Assembly (NCBI RefSeq): GCF_003703835.1
Contig: NZ_RDQR01000022.1
Coordinates: forward strand, 1 to 43,328
DNA: 43,328 nt
Source: Auritidibacter ignavus
GTDB taxonomy: Bacteria > Actinomycetota > Actinomycetes > Actinomycetales > Micrococcaceae
Direction of reading: 5' to 3'
How positions within the stretch are numbered: the first letter of the stretch is position 1; every line of letters begins with the position of its first letter. Under the pieces are notes generated by a model, which worked only from the letters and a program-made list of their open reading frames with translations, searched no databases and was not told the origin of the DNA. The position numbers were made by a program, and so were the translations under genes. Shown here in pieces: positions 17,210 through 26,174 of this stretch.

Positions 17210-18043
17210 ATGACCACTTCGTATCCCGATCCGCACTCCGACGCCTGGCAACCGGGCGAAACCGAGCCGGGGGCAGAATATCGGCGCGATCCGCACCCGC
17301 AACAAAAGACCGCCGAAGAAGATCTCAACCTCCCCGAGTTCTTGGCCCACCCCACCAAAGTGGATATCTTCCTGCTGATCATGCTGTTCGCCATGGCCGT
17401 GTGGGGCATTGCTCTCATCCCGTTCCGTGCCTGGCTGTTGACCGAGCCGGTGGCCTACACGTTATTGGTGGGTGGCTACACCTCGTCGGTGATTGGTGGC
17501 GCCCACGCCTCAGTCGGTGAAGGGCCCTGGTGGATGTACTGGTTATTCACTCTGGTCGGGGCACTAAAGTTTGTCCCCTTCTACTACTGGATGGGTAAAC
17601 GGTGGGGCATGGATTTCATCGACATGTCGGTGAAGTACACGCCCTGGCTGAAGAAAATGGCCCACCGGGCGATGACGTCCACGAAGGCCAAAGGGATCAC
17701 CGGCGCACTGGTGCCCCTGTGCTATACCCCCGGACCAGTGCCGAGCAATATCATCAACGCGTTGCTGGGGTTATTGCGGGTCTCAGCTGGATTGATGATC
17801 GTACTTAACGCGGTCAGTGTGCTAGCAATCAATGGGCTGTTTATCTGGTTGGGCTACACCTTCGGAGATCAGGTGCTGGCCGTGGTTGAGGTCGTCAACC
17901 GCTATCTGCTGTGGATTACGCTGGCGCTGATTGTGGTGGCGATCTTCCAGGCTCGTCGTACCATGAAACGCAATGCGGCCCTGAACGCCGACACGAACCA
18001 GGACGAACCTGGGAAAGCCAACGCGCAGGACCGCAACGTCTAA
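17210..18043 (+). CDS. VTT/DedA-like membrane protein
   Basis: This 277-residue protein has a polar lead of about 55 residues and then five or six membrane helices. The stretch GITGALVPLCYTPGPVPSNIINALLGLLRVS (near 160-190) resembles the re-entrant loop of VTT/DedA proteins, which are linked to lipid scrambling and small-solute flux. The usual Arg of that loop is not obvious, so the call is tentative. The ATG at 17210 follows the SRPBCC stop by 2 nt. A lipid-binding SRPBCC protein next to a lipid-handling membrane protein would be a sensible pair; that is inference. Confidence 0.5.
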   Translation: MTTSYPDPHSDAWQPGETEPGAEYRRDPHPQQKTAEEDLNLPEFLAHPTKVDIFLLIMLFAMAVWGIALIPFRAWLLTEPVAYTLLVGGYTSSVIGGAHASVGEGPWWMYWLFTLVGALKFVPFYYWMGKRWGMDFIDMSVKYTPWLKKMAHRAMTSTKAKGITGALVPLCYTPGPVPSNIINALLGLLRVSAGLMIVLNAVSVLAINGLFIWLGYTFGDQVLAVVEVVNRYLLWITLALIVVAIFQARRTMKRNAALNADTNQDEPGKANAQDRNV

Positions 18044-18073
18044 GAACCAGATCAGGGCCACATCCCGACCGGG

Positions 18074-19714
18074 TTAGTACGCCTTCCGGCGTTGCTCGAC
18101 GACCAGGTGGATCAGCGCGAAGGTGCCGTCTTCGTCCACAGCTTTCAGCGCACGCTCGAGAGCGGCCGGAATCTCCGCGTTGTGGGTGACCTTGACCCCG
18201 AACCCACCGAAGGCTTCCGCCATGCCAGCGAAATCCGGGTTGAACAGCTGCGTACCGGACACACGTCCCGGGTAATCGCGTTCCTGGTGGGTGCGGATGG
18301 TGCCGTACTCCTGGTTATCCATTACGATCACCAGCGGGGTGGCACCGTACTGGCGGGCGGTGGCCAGTTCCTGCCCGTTCATCAAGAACTCACCGTCACC
18401 GGCAATCGTGATGATCCGACGGTCCGGGTAGTTCAACGAGGCGGCCACACCCGAGGGCACCGAGTAGCCCATCGAGCCGTTACGGGCCGAGATCATCGAG
18501 GCATAGGAGCGGGTCGGGAAGTAACGGTGGGCCCAGTTGGTGTGTTCACCGGCACCAAAGGTAACCATTGGATCCTGGGGTGCAGGAAGTGCCGCAACCA
18601 GATGGGCCATCATTTCATCCATGGTGGCCGGGCCTTCACCGGTGATCTCCGGCAACGCCGCAAACTCTTCCTGTTGGGCCCGCATCTTCGCGGTCCAGGT
18701 CTTCCAGGAGTCCTTGACCTCGAGGTCCATGCGGACCAGGTCGTGGATAAACAGAGCCGGTTTCGCCACGATCTGGTAGGACACCGGGCCAGAACGACCG
18801 CGCAGTGACGGGTCGATAGTGACCAGGAAGTTGGTTTTCTCCCAGTTCTGGCGCACCCGGAAACCGTCGGTAACAGTATCACCGGGCACCGTGCCAACGA
18901 AGACGATCAGGTCGGTTTCTTCCAGCAAATCGTAGGTGGGCTTGGGCCGACCATACCCGATTGGCCCCACATAGCTGGGTGAGTCAAAGGGGATGGTGCC
19001 TTCGGTGCGCCATTCCGCTGCTGCGGCGATGTGGTGGTCTTCCAGCCATCGGGTTAGTTCCTCAGCGGATTCGTGGCTCCAGTCGTTCCCACCGGTGATG
19101 AATAGCGGCTTATCGGAGTTCAACAGCGCAGAGTGCAGTGCCTTCCAGTCGTCCACGGTCATACCGCCACCAGCCACCGGAATCTGTGGGTGCAGCCGGG
19201 CGTCAATCTCGTGGGTGATGACATCTTCGGGCAGACCGACAATCACCGGACCGGGGCGACCCGAGGCGGCTGCGAACATCGCTTCGGCGACGATCTCGGA
19301 GGCGCGCTCAGCATGGTCGAGCACCATGACACGCTTGGCTCCAGAGTCAAACCAGGCATGCGGATCGAATTCCTGGAAGGCTTCCTTATCGCGGTGTTCG
19401 AACGGGATGAGTCCAACAAACAGCACCATCGGGGTCGAGTCCTGCCAGGCGGTGTGCAGTCCCACGTGCGCATTCGAGGCACCGGGACCACGGGTCACCA
19501 TGGCCACACCGGGGGTGGAATTCATCTTGCCCTCGGCTTCGGCCATATAGGCCGCCCCGCCCTCGTGGCGACAGACAATATTGTCAATGGGTGAATCATA
19601 GAGTCCGTCTAGCACGTTCAGGTAGCTCTCCCCTGGAACGCTGTAGACGCGTTTCACGCCGTGAGCGACCAACGTATCAACGATGACGTGGCCGGCAGGC
19701 TTCTTCTGGCTCAT
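18074..19714 (-). CDS. ThDP-dependent enzyme, acetolactate synthase-like
   Basis: The protein has 546 residues. The N-terminal PYR domain carries the catalytic Glu in SVPGESYLNVL (Glu29), followed by a central domain. The C-terminal PP domain has the ThDP/Mg motif GDGEFLMNGQELATA near 437 with the following Asn in VIVMDNQEYG. This is the IlvB / benzoylformate decarboxylase family of 2-oxo acid carboligases and decarboxylases. No ilvN or ilvC lies nearby, so it is probably not the main acetolactate synthase. I chose ATG 19714 over a longer form because GAGGAG lies 4-5 nt upstream. Confidence 0.8.
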   Translation of the reverse strand: MSQKKPAGHVIVDTLVAHGVKRVYSVPGESYLNVLDGLYDSPIDNIVCRHEGGAAYMAEAEGKMNSTPGVAMVTRGPGASNAHVGLHTAWQDSTPMVLFVGLIPFEHRDKEAFQEFDPHAWFDSGAKRVMVLDHAERASEIVAEAMFAAASGRPGPVIVGLPEDVITHEIDARLHPQIPVAGGGMTVDDWKALHSALLNSDKPLFITGGNDWSHESAEELTRWLEDHHIAAAAEWRTEGTIPFDSPSYVGPIGYGRPKPTYDLLEETDLIVFVGTVPGDTVTDGFRVRQNWEKTNFLVTIDPSLRGRSGPVSYQIVAKPALFIHDLVRMDLEVKDSWKTWTAKMRAQQEEFAALPEITGEGPATMDEMMAHLVAALPAPQDPMVTFGAGEHTNWAHRYFPTRSYASMISARNGSMGYSVPSGVAASLNYPDRRIITIAGDGEFLMNGQELATARQYGATPLVIVMDNQEYGTIRTHQERDYPGRVSGTQLFNPDFAGMAEAFGGFGVKVTHNAEIPAALERALKAVDEDGTFALIHLVVEQRRKAY

Positions 19715-19739
19715 CTGGCTCCTCAGCTCCACACAGAAT

Positions 19740-19752
19740 GTGTTTACAACAC
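19740..19752. promoter_or_regulatory. Dyad upstream of the ThDP enzyme
   Basis: GTGTTTACAACAC is a perfect 5-bp-arm dyad (GTGTT-TAC-AACAC) located 25 bp before the enzyme start, where an operator would be expected. The cognate regulator is not evident in the window. Confidence 0.35.
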
Positions 19753-19926
19753 TTTTTCATCATGAACCGCGATCTCATGGTGGTGGACAACGGTTATCTC
19801 TCGCTTGACTATCCAAACTACCATCGACCCGATGTCCGCCCCGTCACATTCCGGGGCAGATTCAGTCCTTTGTGAACATGCCGGGACATTTCTATGATGT
19901 CCACCACGTTCGTTGCACAGAACGCG

Positions 19927-20391
19927 TTAGGAGGAGCGACCCTCACCGTGCTGTGGGTCCTCGCGGTCCGCATCCTCCGCGTGCTGCGGGGTTGAGTCGC
20001 TCGGGTGAGATGCTGGGGAGCGCTGCGCTTCGGCCCGTTCGGCCTCAGCGCGTTTTTTCGCCCGCGCTTTGGCCATGGCTTCACGGTGCATTTGTTCCGA
20101 GGACCGGTTAATGCCGGAGCCTTCGGAAAGGTGTTCGGGGTTGTCTCGTGATGCCAGCTGGAGCAAGGAGACCACCAGCAGGGAGACGATGAAAAACACC
20201 CCGAAAGCGATCAAACCCAGGTCCAGGCGGAGGGGCCTATCGGGGTTGTTCAGGCCACCGGTGGAGGCCAGCGTGACCACGACACCACCGATCAAGCCGA
20301 GGACGGCTGAGAAAATCAGGGGTGCCGCAACGCCGAGGGGTTTGTTCTTCTCGGGGCCGTTCGGAGGTTGCGGGCCGCGCTGAGTAGTCAC
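19927..20391 (-). CDS. Small two-span membrane protein with charged tail
   Basis: A 154-residue protein, unrecognised. Residues 21-43 and 58-80 are hydrophobic and would form a hairpin in the membrane. The region 95-125 is a continuous Arg/Lys/Glu/Ala helix (EQMHREAMAKARAKKRAEAERAEAQR) likely to be cytosolic and possibly coiled. The tail is acidic and Ser-rich. The GTG start at 20391 has AGGAG about 8 nt before it. It lies 176 bp downstream of another membrane protein on the same strand. The 212 bp between its stop and the next gene hold only the dyad at 19740. Confidence 0.6.
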   Translation of the reverse strand: MTTQRGPQPPNGPEKNKPLGVAAPLIFSAVLGLIGGVVVTLASTGGLNNPDRPLRLDLGLIAFGVFFIVSLLVVSLLQLASRDNPEHLSEGSGINRSSEQMHREAMAKARAKKRAEAERAEAQRSPASHPSDSTPQHAEDADREDPQHGEGRSS

Positions 20392-20567
20392 GACTCACGC
20401 TCCTGGGGTGCTCGATGATCACAATACATAATGCCTGCACGCTCCGGATGATCCACGTCGTGGGGCACCAGGGCGCACCTGACTATTCTAATCACGGCAT
20501 GCTGACAGAATCCGCACGTGACCTCTCAGAGTGAACAACAGGGCGCACCACAGACCAGCACTGCAGG

Positions 20568-21212
20568 TCAGGATTCTTTCGGTCTCCACCCACGACGACG
20601 AGCCCGGCGGGTGTCGAGATAGTACCCCACCCCGGGAATACTGCAAAACACCGCGTGAATAAAGGCCGCCGAGCCCACAATACCGAGCAGATTGTGGAAG
20701 TCAGCGCCGACGAAGATCGCGATGACGGTGGCCACCGCCGTGAGCACATCGACGGCTCCGGGGATCAACCAGTCGCGGGCCGGGGGAAATTCTTTGCGGT
20801 ATCCACCACCGGCCACCAGCTGAGCAATGCCGGCAACCAGCAAGGCCAGGCTGAGGATGATCGCGGTGGCCATCACCCCGGCGGAGAACAGTTGGGCCCC
20901 AACTAATGCAACCGGCCCAAGCACCCAGGCGGCCGCAGCCATCGACAAAGGCGAGCGCATGGCCTCCGGCACCGGTTCCTGGCGCAGGAACTCCCACATC
21001 GCCACCCCGGTGAGAAACAGGTAGATGGCGCAGCTGACATTAACCCAGGCAGGGCCGGAGTCCATCAGGTCGGGCGCTTGGTAGATCAGCGAGAAGATCC
21101 CGAAGGCTAAGGCCACCCCGGCACGAATCATATACGGTCGAAAAATCAGGTGGGCGGTGTCGGGGCTGATCTTGGACGGAGGCTGCTGTTGGGTCTGAGT
21201 CACGGGAGACAT
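20568..21212 (-). CDS. Six-span membrane protein, DUF308/HdeD-like
   Basis: A 214-residue protein with about six membrane helices between residues 27 and 200 and a basic C-terminus (RRARRRGWRPKES). The spacing and Gly/Ala-rich helices resemble HdeD/DUF308 proteins, but the match is by eye only. An upstream start at 21284 is possible, yet that extra segment is basic and unlike a coding lead. ATG 21212 begins MSPVTQTQQQPP, a natural cytosolic start. It is divergent from the OsmC gene. Confidence 0.5.
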   Translation of the reverse strand: MSPVTQTQQQPPSKISPDTAHLIFRPYMIRAGVALAFGIFSLIYQAPDLMDSGPAWVNVSCAIYLFLTGVAMWEFLRQEPVPEAMRSPLSMAAAAWVLGPVALVGAQLFSAGVMATAIILSLALLVAGIAQLVAGGGYRKEFPPARDWLIPGAVDVLTAVATVIAIFVGADFHNLLGIVGSAAFIHAVFCSIPGVGYYLDTRRARRRGWRPKES

Positions 21213-21364
21213 TCTAGGCAAGAAAACGTTCTCCGGCAGTTTTCTCCTTCGCGACCGGTATGACAGAATATAAATGTCCATCACGAGCGGCCGAGAGATC
21301 TGGCTCCGTGACGCCGCAGCAATCTATCTCGAGTGCTAATGCCAGAATCGATGGGAGGAAGAAT

Positions 21365-21958
21365 ATGACAACGTTCACCGAACAGCCCCAGGTGGCCGAA
21401 TCTGAATCCAACCGGGTGTCCGGCGTGTTCCACGGTTCCGCTCAAACAACCGTGAGCACCGGTGCGTACCGTTTCCTGGTTGATGAGCCGGAAGCCTCCG
21501 GTGGAAAGAATGCAGCGCCTAACCCGATGGAATACATTCTCGGGGCCACCAACGGGTGTATTTCCGTGGTGATTGAGGCCAAGTCCGGCACACACCAGAT
21601 CCCGATTCAGGGCATTCACACCTACTCCTATGCCTCCCAGGATTTGGGTGGTCTGGTGGCAGGCCGGGATGTCCAACCTCACTTTCACACCTATCATTTG
21701 GCCGTGTTAGTCCAGACCGATGTGCGCGACGCGGACCGGCTACGGGCCTTCGCCCAGGACGTGGAGCACGCTTGCCCGGCAGCCAACCTGTTGCGAGCGG
21801 CCCAAGGGCTACAGCTGACCGTGCACTGGCAGTTCGTCGACCGGCTGGTTGATCACGATGCCGAGGCCGTGGTGAATCAGGCGCTGGGGGTCCCCAACCG
21901 GAATGAGCCGGTGGACGCTGCCGAACCATTTCTGACGCTCACCAACCCCGATGCCTAG
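21365..21958 (+). CDS. OsmC-family peroxide/thiol protein
   Basis: A 197-residue OsmC/Ohr-fold protein with both conserved cysteines: Cys65 (ATNGCISVVI) and Cys137 (VEHACPAANLL). Members reduce organic peroxides or handle thiols. This one is closer to the OsmC/YhfA branch than to Ohr, because it lacks the Ohr hallmark lead. The start at 21365 is preceded by GGAGGAAGA. Its stop overlaps the MATE gene stop through a shared CTAG. Confidence 0.8.
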   Translation: MTTFTEQPQVAESESNRVSGVFHGSAQTTVSTGAYRFLVDEPEASGGKNAAPNPMEYILGATNGCISVVIEAKSGTHQIPIQGIHTYSYASQDLGGLVAGRDVQPHFHTYHLAVLVQTDVRDADRLRAFAQDVEHACPAANLLRAAQGLQLTVHWQFVDRLVDHDAEAVVNQALGVPNRNEPVDAAEPFLTLTNPDA

Positions 21959-23340
21959 GACGAGCGCGACGGACCGACCTCACTGCCCAACACGATCCAG
22001 GCCTCGCCCCGAATCCGCCACCACAGTGTCAGCGCACGAGCGCCCAGATATACCACGGCGAAGCCGACCCAGACCAACACCACCGATACGACCCCGGAGC
22101 CGTCGTCGAGCTGGGCGGCCAGCCAGCCGAGAAACAGAATGAACGGCAGGTAGAGCACCAAGGCAACCACTGAGGCGATCCCGAGGTATTTGGCGTCCCC
22201 GGCCCCCATCAGGATGCCGTCAAGGATGAACACATACCCCGCCAGCGGCTGGGCGATGGCCAACACCATCAGCCCGGCCGCTCCGGCCTGGATCACGACC
22301 GGGTCTTGGCTAAACAGTCGCGGGATCACCGCAGACAGCCCGGCCAACAACAGCCCGGTGATCACCCCGAAGCCCATCGACCAGCGGATCATCGTCCGGG
22401 TCAGCTCCCGAACTTCCCGGCGGTGGCTGGCGCCGAGTTCCTGACCGACCAGTGCCTGGGCGGCGATGGCCAGCGCGTCCAGGGCGAAGGACAGCGTGGA
22501 GAAGATGGTCATCACCATCTGGTGGCTGGCCAGCACTGGGGCGCCCAGTTGTGTGGCGGTCAGTACTGTGACCAAAATCCCGGCACGCAGTGCTGCCGAA
22601 CGCACCAGCAACCACGACCCGATCTGGGCGGTGTCTTTCAGCCCCGCCAGGGTGGGCAACAAGCGACCGCCCTTTCCCCGGTAGCGGGTGGTGAGAATCA
22701 TCAGGTAGATGCAGAACATCGCCCATTGGATCACTGAGGTGCCCAAGGCGGAGCCGATCACGCCGAGTCCGACCACGTAGATCAGCAGGTAGTTGACCGC
22801 AATGTTGATCGCAAAGCCTACACCGGCGACCACCAGCGGGGTTTTGGCGTCGGCCAGTCCCCGCAGGGTGCCCACCGTGGCCAGGATAGCGGTCATGGCC
22901 GGAAGCCCGATCATCGAATACTGCAGATACTCCACCGCGTGAGCCTGGGTCTGCCCGCTAGCCCCCAGCGCGCTCAGCACCCACGGGGCAGTGAGAGCCA
23001 AAGGTATGGCGATCACCACGCCCAGTAGCAACCCCAACCAGATACCGTCACGACCACGTTGCAGGGCCCGGTTGAGCTCACCGGCACCGAGAAAACGGGC
23101 GACAGCCGGGGTGGTGGAATAGGCCAGAAAGACGAGCAAGCCGGTCACGGTCTGCAGCACCGTGGCGGCCAATCCGACCCCGGCCAGCTGACTGGTACCC
23201 AGGTTGCCGATCATGGCGGTATCGACGACTAAAAACAGTGGCTCGGCGATCAGTGCCCCGAGTGAGGGCACGGCCAATGAAAGAATCTGGGCAGATACCG
23301 ACCGCGGCCGGTCTGAACGGCGGGACTCAGCCTCAGGCAC
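21955..23340 (-). CDS. MATE-family multidrug/metabolite exporter
   Basis: A 461-residue protein with twelve membrane spans in two homologous halves. The first contains SLGALIAEPLFLVVDTAMIGNLG, the typical MATE start; the second is reached after about residue 225. Members exchange Na+ or H+ for cationic drugs or metabolites, and this one resembles the DinF branch. GTG 23340 lies 4 nt after the CPBP protease stop. A GTG at 23391 would overlap that gene by 47 nt, so I prefer the shorter form. It is the last gene of the five-gene minus-strand run. Confidence 0.85.
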   Translation of the reverse strand: MPEAESRRSDRPRSVSAQILSLAVPSLGALIAEPLFLVVDTAMIGNLGTSQLAGVGLAATVLQTVTGLLVFLAYSTTPAVARFLGAGELNRALQRGRDGIWLGLLLGVVIAIPLALTAPWVLSALGASGQTQAHAVEYLQYSMIGLPAMTAILATVGTLRGLADAKTPLVVAGVGFAINIAVNYLLIYVVGLGVIGSALGTSVIQWAMFCIYLMILTTRYRGKGGRLLPTLAGLKDTAQIGSWLLVRSAALRAGILVTVLTATQLGAPVLASHQMVMTIFSTLSFALDALAIAAQALVGQELGASHRREVRELTRTMIRWSMGFGVITGLLLAGLSAVIPRLFSQDPVVIQAGAAGLMVLAIAQPLAGYVFILDGILMGAGDAKYLGIASVVALVLYLPFILFLGWLAAQLDDGSGVVSVVLVWVGFAVVYLGARALTLWWRIRGEAWIVLGSEVGPSRSS

Positions 23341-23344
23341 CGCG

Positions 23345-24295
23345 TTAAGCCAGGCCTGCCCACGGTGCGATGGTGAACCACCATGCCGCACCCAACTGCT
23401 CCCGGCCTTGTTCCAACAGCTCTGCCGGGGTGAGGTAGAGCAGACAGACCGCCACCGCGTTATTGAAGGCGTGTTGGACGTAGCTGAAGGCCAGCGAGAA
23501 CTTCATCAGCGTGTAGACCAGCGAGAACGCCAGTCCCATCACCGCGTACGGAATGGTTTCAATGATGTTGAATTGGCCCGCCCCAATGAAATGTAACAGC
23601 GAGAAGGTGATCACCGAGATCGGTACCGAAACCCACACCGTGACCCAGCGGGAGAGCTTACCGATCAGCAGGTGGCGGAAAATGTACTCTTCGACGAGCG
23701 GGCCACAAATTACCACAGTGATAAACATCAGCCAGAACGGGGCCACGGTGGTCATTTCCTCGAGCACCAGCTGGTTCTCCGAGCTGGGGACCTCACCGAT
23801 CAACACGGTCACGACCAGGTTGATGATGATGGTGCCGAACCAGATGGCCGGAATCATCAACAGTTTCAGTGGCCACAGCCGGCGGAAGGACCGGAGCGAG
23901 GACAGTAGCGTCGGGCCGGCGGCGATGAGCACCAACACGGTCATGATCAGGTAGTTGATCAGATTCACCGCGAAACCGATTTCAACCGGGAACACGCCCC
24001 GGGCAAGGTCTTCGACGCTGACCGGATCGGTGCCCACCAGCCACGCCGAGAAGGACACAAACCCTGGAATGAACAGCATCAGCGCTCCGAGTCCGAGCAG
24101 AAACAGCAACACGTAACCCAGCACGGCGAGCAGGTCGCGCCACACAAACGGTCCGGGCCGGCAGTCTGGGATCACCGGATCGCGGGGCTCGCCCAACCGG
24201 GAGGGCGGTGCGGAGCCGGGCCATCCCGACGGGATCGGATACGGGGCGCCGGCGGGCTGGGTCCACCCCGGCGGAAGCTGTTGCTGATCAGTCAT
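23345..24295 (-). CDS. CPBP-family intramembrane metalloprotease (CAAX type)
   Basis: The protein has 316 residues: a Pro-rich cytosolic lead of about 45, then about eight membrane spans. The catalytic motifs are present: VEEYIFRHLL (EExxxR), FSLLHF (FxxxH) and HAFNN (HxxxN). In bacteria such Abi/CPBP enzymes process peptides or support bacteriocin immunity. Its ATG 24295 is 10 nt after the ABC subunit gene, and the MATE gene follows by 4 nt. It is therefore embedded in an export operon, where it might mature or destroy the exported molecule (inference). Confidence 0.85.
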   Translation of the reverse strand: MTDQQQLPPGWTQPAGAPYPIPSGWPGSAPPSRLGEPRDPVIPDCRPGPFVWRDLLAVLGYVLLFLLGLGALMLFIPGFVSFSAWLVGTDPVSVEDLARGVFPVEIGFAVNLINYLIMTVLVLIAAGPTLLSSLRSFRRLWPLKLLMIPAIWFGTIIINLVVTVLIGEVPSSENQLVLEEMTTVAPFWLMFITVVICGPLVEEYIFRHLLIGKLSRWVTVWVSVPISVITFSLLHFIGAGQFNIIETIPYAVMGLAFSLVYTLMKFSLAFSYVQHAFNNAVAVCLLYLTPAELLEQGREQLGAAWWFTIAPWAGLA

Positions 24296-24305
24296 GAGTG
24301 CCAGT

Positions 24306-26174
24306 CTACTGGGGGTACTGGTCACCGGTGTTGTCAGTGTTGTGAGTGGCACCGTTGCTGGCATACTGATCGTGGTACAGCCGGGCGTAGGCGCCGCCAC
24401 GGCGTAGTAGTTGCTCGTGTCTGCCCTGTTCGACAATCCGGCCGTGGTCCATGACCAAAATATGGTCGGCGTGTCGGATGGTGGATAGCCGGTGGGCGAT
24501 CACGAAGGTGGTCCGATCTGCTCGAAGCGTGGCCATGCCCTGCTGGATCAACTCTTCGGTGCGGGTATCGACCGAGCTGGTGGCTTCATCCAGAATCAGC
24601 ACCTTCGGGTCGGCTAAAAACGCTCGGGCAATGGTCAACCGCTGTAACTCGCCGACGGAGAGGTTCTCGGCCTGCAACGAAATCTCCGTGTCATACCCCT
24701 CGGGCAACGTGGTCACGAACTCGTGGACCCGGGTGGCCTTTGCGGCTGCTATCAGCTGCGCTTCGGTGGCCTCGGGCCGGCCGAGTCGCAGGTTCTCGGC
24801 GATGGTCCCGGTGAGCACCACCCCGTCTTGGAGCACCATGCCGATCTTCCGGCGCAGTTTGCCCCGGGAGATCTTCGAAATGTCCTCGCCATCGAGGGTG
24901 ATCCGACCGGCATCCAGCTCGTAGAACCGCATCAGCAGATTCACCAATGTGGTCTTACCGGCCCCGGTGGGACCGACAATGGCGACCATCTCCCCGGGCG
25001 CCACATCCAGGTTGATCTCGCGAATCAGTGGCTCGTCGGTATAGGAAAAGCTCACGTTCTCAAAACGCACCGCACCCCGACCCGAGGTGGCGTCTGGTTC
25101 CGTGTCGTCAATGGCGGGATCGGCTTCGGGCTCGGCATCCAAGAACTCGAAGATCCGCCCGGCCGAGACCACCGCGGAGATCACCATATTCGAGGTGGAG
25201 GCCACCTCGCTGACCGGTTGGGAGAACTGTCGGGAGTACTGGATGAAGGCAGTCACCCCGCCTAAGGTCATCGACCCGCCGGCGACCTTCAGCGCACCCA
25301 GCACCGCCAGGCCCACATAGGCCAGCTGGGTGATCCACTCCATCAGCGGGTAGATCAGCCCTGAATAAAACTCTGCCTGAGCCGAGGCAGCATACAGGCG
25401 CTGATTGTCTTCGCGGAACTGGTCGCGCACCCATTGCGCCCGCCCGAAGGCGACCACCACCGGATAGGAGCTGACGGTTTCTTCCACGCGCGCGTTCACC
25501 TCACCGGTCATCGCCCACTGTTCGGTGAATTTCCGATGTGACCGGGCCCCGACCAGCACCACCACGATCGCTCCGGCAGGCAGGATCCCCAGGGCTACCA
25601 GGGCCAGCTGCCAGTCCAGCGCCAACATCATCACCGCGATCCCGATCAGAGTCATCAGCCCGTTGATCAGCGAGACCATACCACCTTGGATCGCCCCGTG
25701 CAGGTTATCCACATCGTTGGTGGTGCGCGAGAGGAGATCCCCGCGCGCCCGGCCATCCACCCAGGCCAGTGGCACCCGGTTCAGCTGAGCCTCGATCCGC
25801 TGGCGCAACCGGTATACCACCTGCACCGACACGCGGTTGACCACCAGTCCCTGCAGATACTCAAACCCCTGGGCCACCCCATAGAGCGCCAGGGTCAGCA
25901 GCGCGTACCGGTTCAGCTGGCTGAAATTAATGCCCGCTCCGGCGGTGTGCTGGGAATCGACCGCACCGGAAAAAATCACATCCATGGCCGCCCCGAGCAT
26001 CAGCGGGGCCGCAACCGCGGCGGCCACCGAGACCACCGCGAGCACCGGAACCACCAGCATCAGCCGCCAGTGGGGGCCAAAGAGTCCGAGCACCCGCCCG
26101 CTGGTGGCAAAAAATCCCGGGGTGTTCTGTGCTGGCTGCGCTGACTGCTCTGTCTGGGCCGTCTGCTCTGTCAT
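24306..26174 (-). CDS. ABC exporter half, canonical-site subunit
   Basis: A 622-residue protein: six membrane helices (about 35-330) and then an ATPase domain. Walker A is GPTGAGKTT, Walker B is VLILDEATSSVD with the catalytic Glu, and the switch is IAHRLS. The signature reads LSVGE instead of LSGGQ. With the partner upstream it forms a heterodimeric type IV exporter of the TM287/288 class, where only one ATP site is fully active. The start overlaps the partner's stop by 4 nt. The exported compound is unknown. Confidence 0.9.
   Translation of the reverse strand: MTEQTAQTEQSAQPAQNTPGFFATSGRVLGLFGPHWRLMLVVPVLAVVSVAAAVAAPLMLGAAMDVIFSGAVDSQHTAGAGINFSQLNRYALLTLALYGVAQGFEYLQGLVVNRVSVQVVYRLRQRIEAQLNRVPLAWVDGRARGDLLSRTTNDVDNLHGAIQGGMVSLINGLMTLIGIAVMMLALDWQLALVALGILPAGAIVVVLVGARSHRKFTEQWAMTGEVNARVEETVSSYPVVVAFGRAQWVRDQFREDNQRLYAASAQAEFYSGLIYPLMEWITQLAYVGLAVLGALKVAGGSMTLGGVTAFIQYSRQFSQPVSEVASTSNMVISAVVSAGRIFEFLDAEPEADPAIDDTEPDATSGRGAVRFENVSFSYTDEPLIREINLDVAPGEMVAIVGPTGAGKTTLVNLLMRFYELDAGRITLDGEDISKISRGKLRRKIGMVLQDGVVLTGTIAENLRLGRPEATEAQLIAAAKATRVHEFVTTLPEGYDTEISLQAENLSVGELQRLTIARAFLADPKVLILDEATSSVDTRTEELIQQGMATLRADRTTFVIAHRLSTIRHADHILVMDHGRIVEQGRHEQLLRRGGAYARLYHDQYASNGATHNTDNTGDQYPQ

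Noticed and set aside
18074-19714. Main acetolactate synthase (ilvB)
   Set aside because: No ilvN or ilvC neighbour, so a separate ThDP-dependent decarboxylase or carboligase is as likely.
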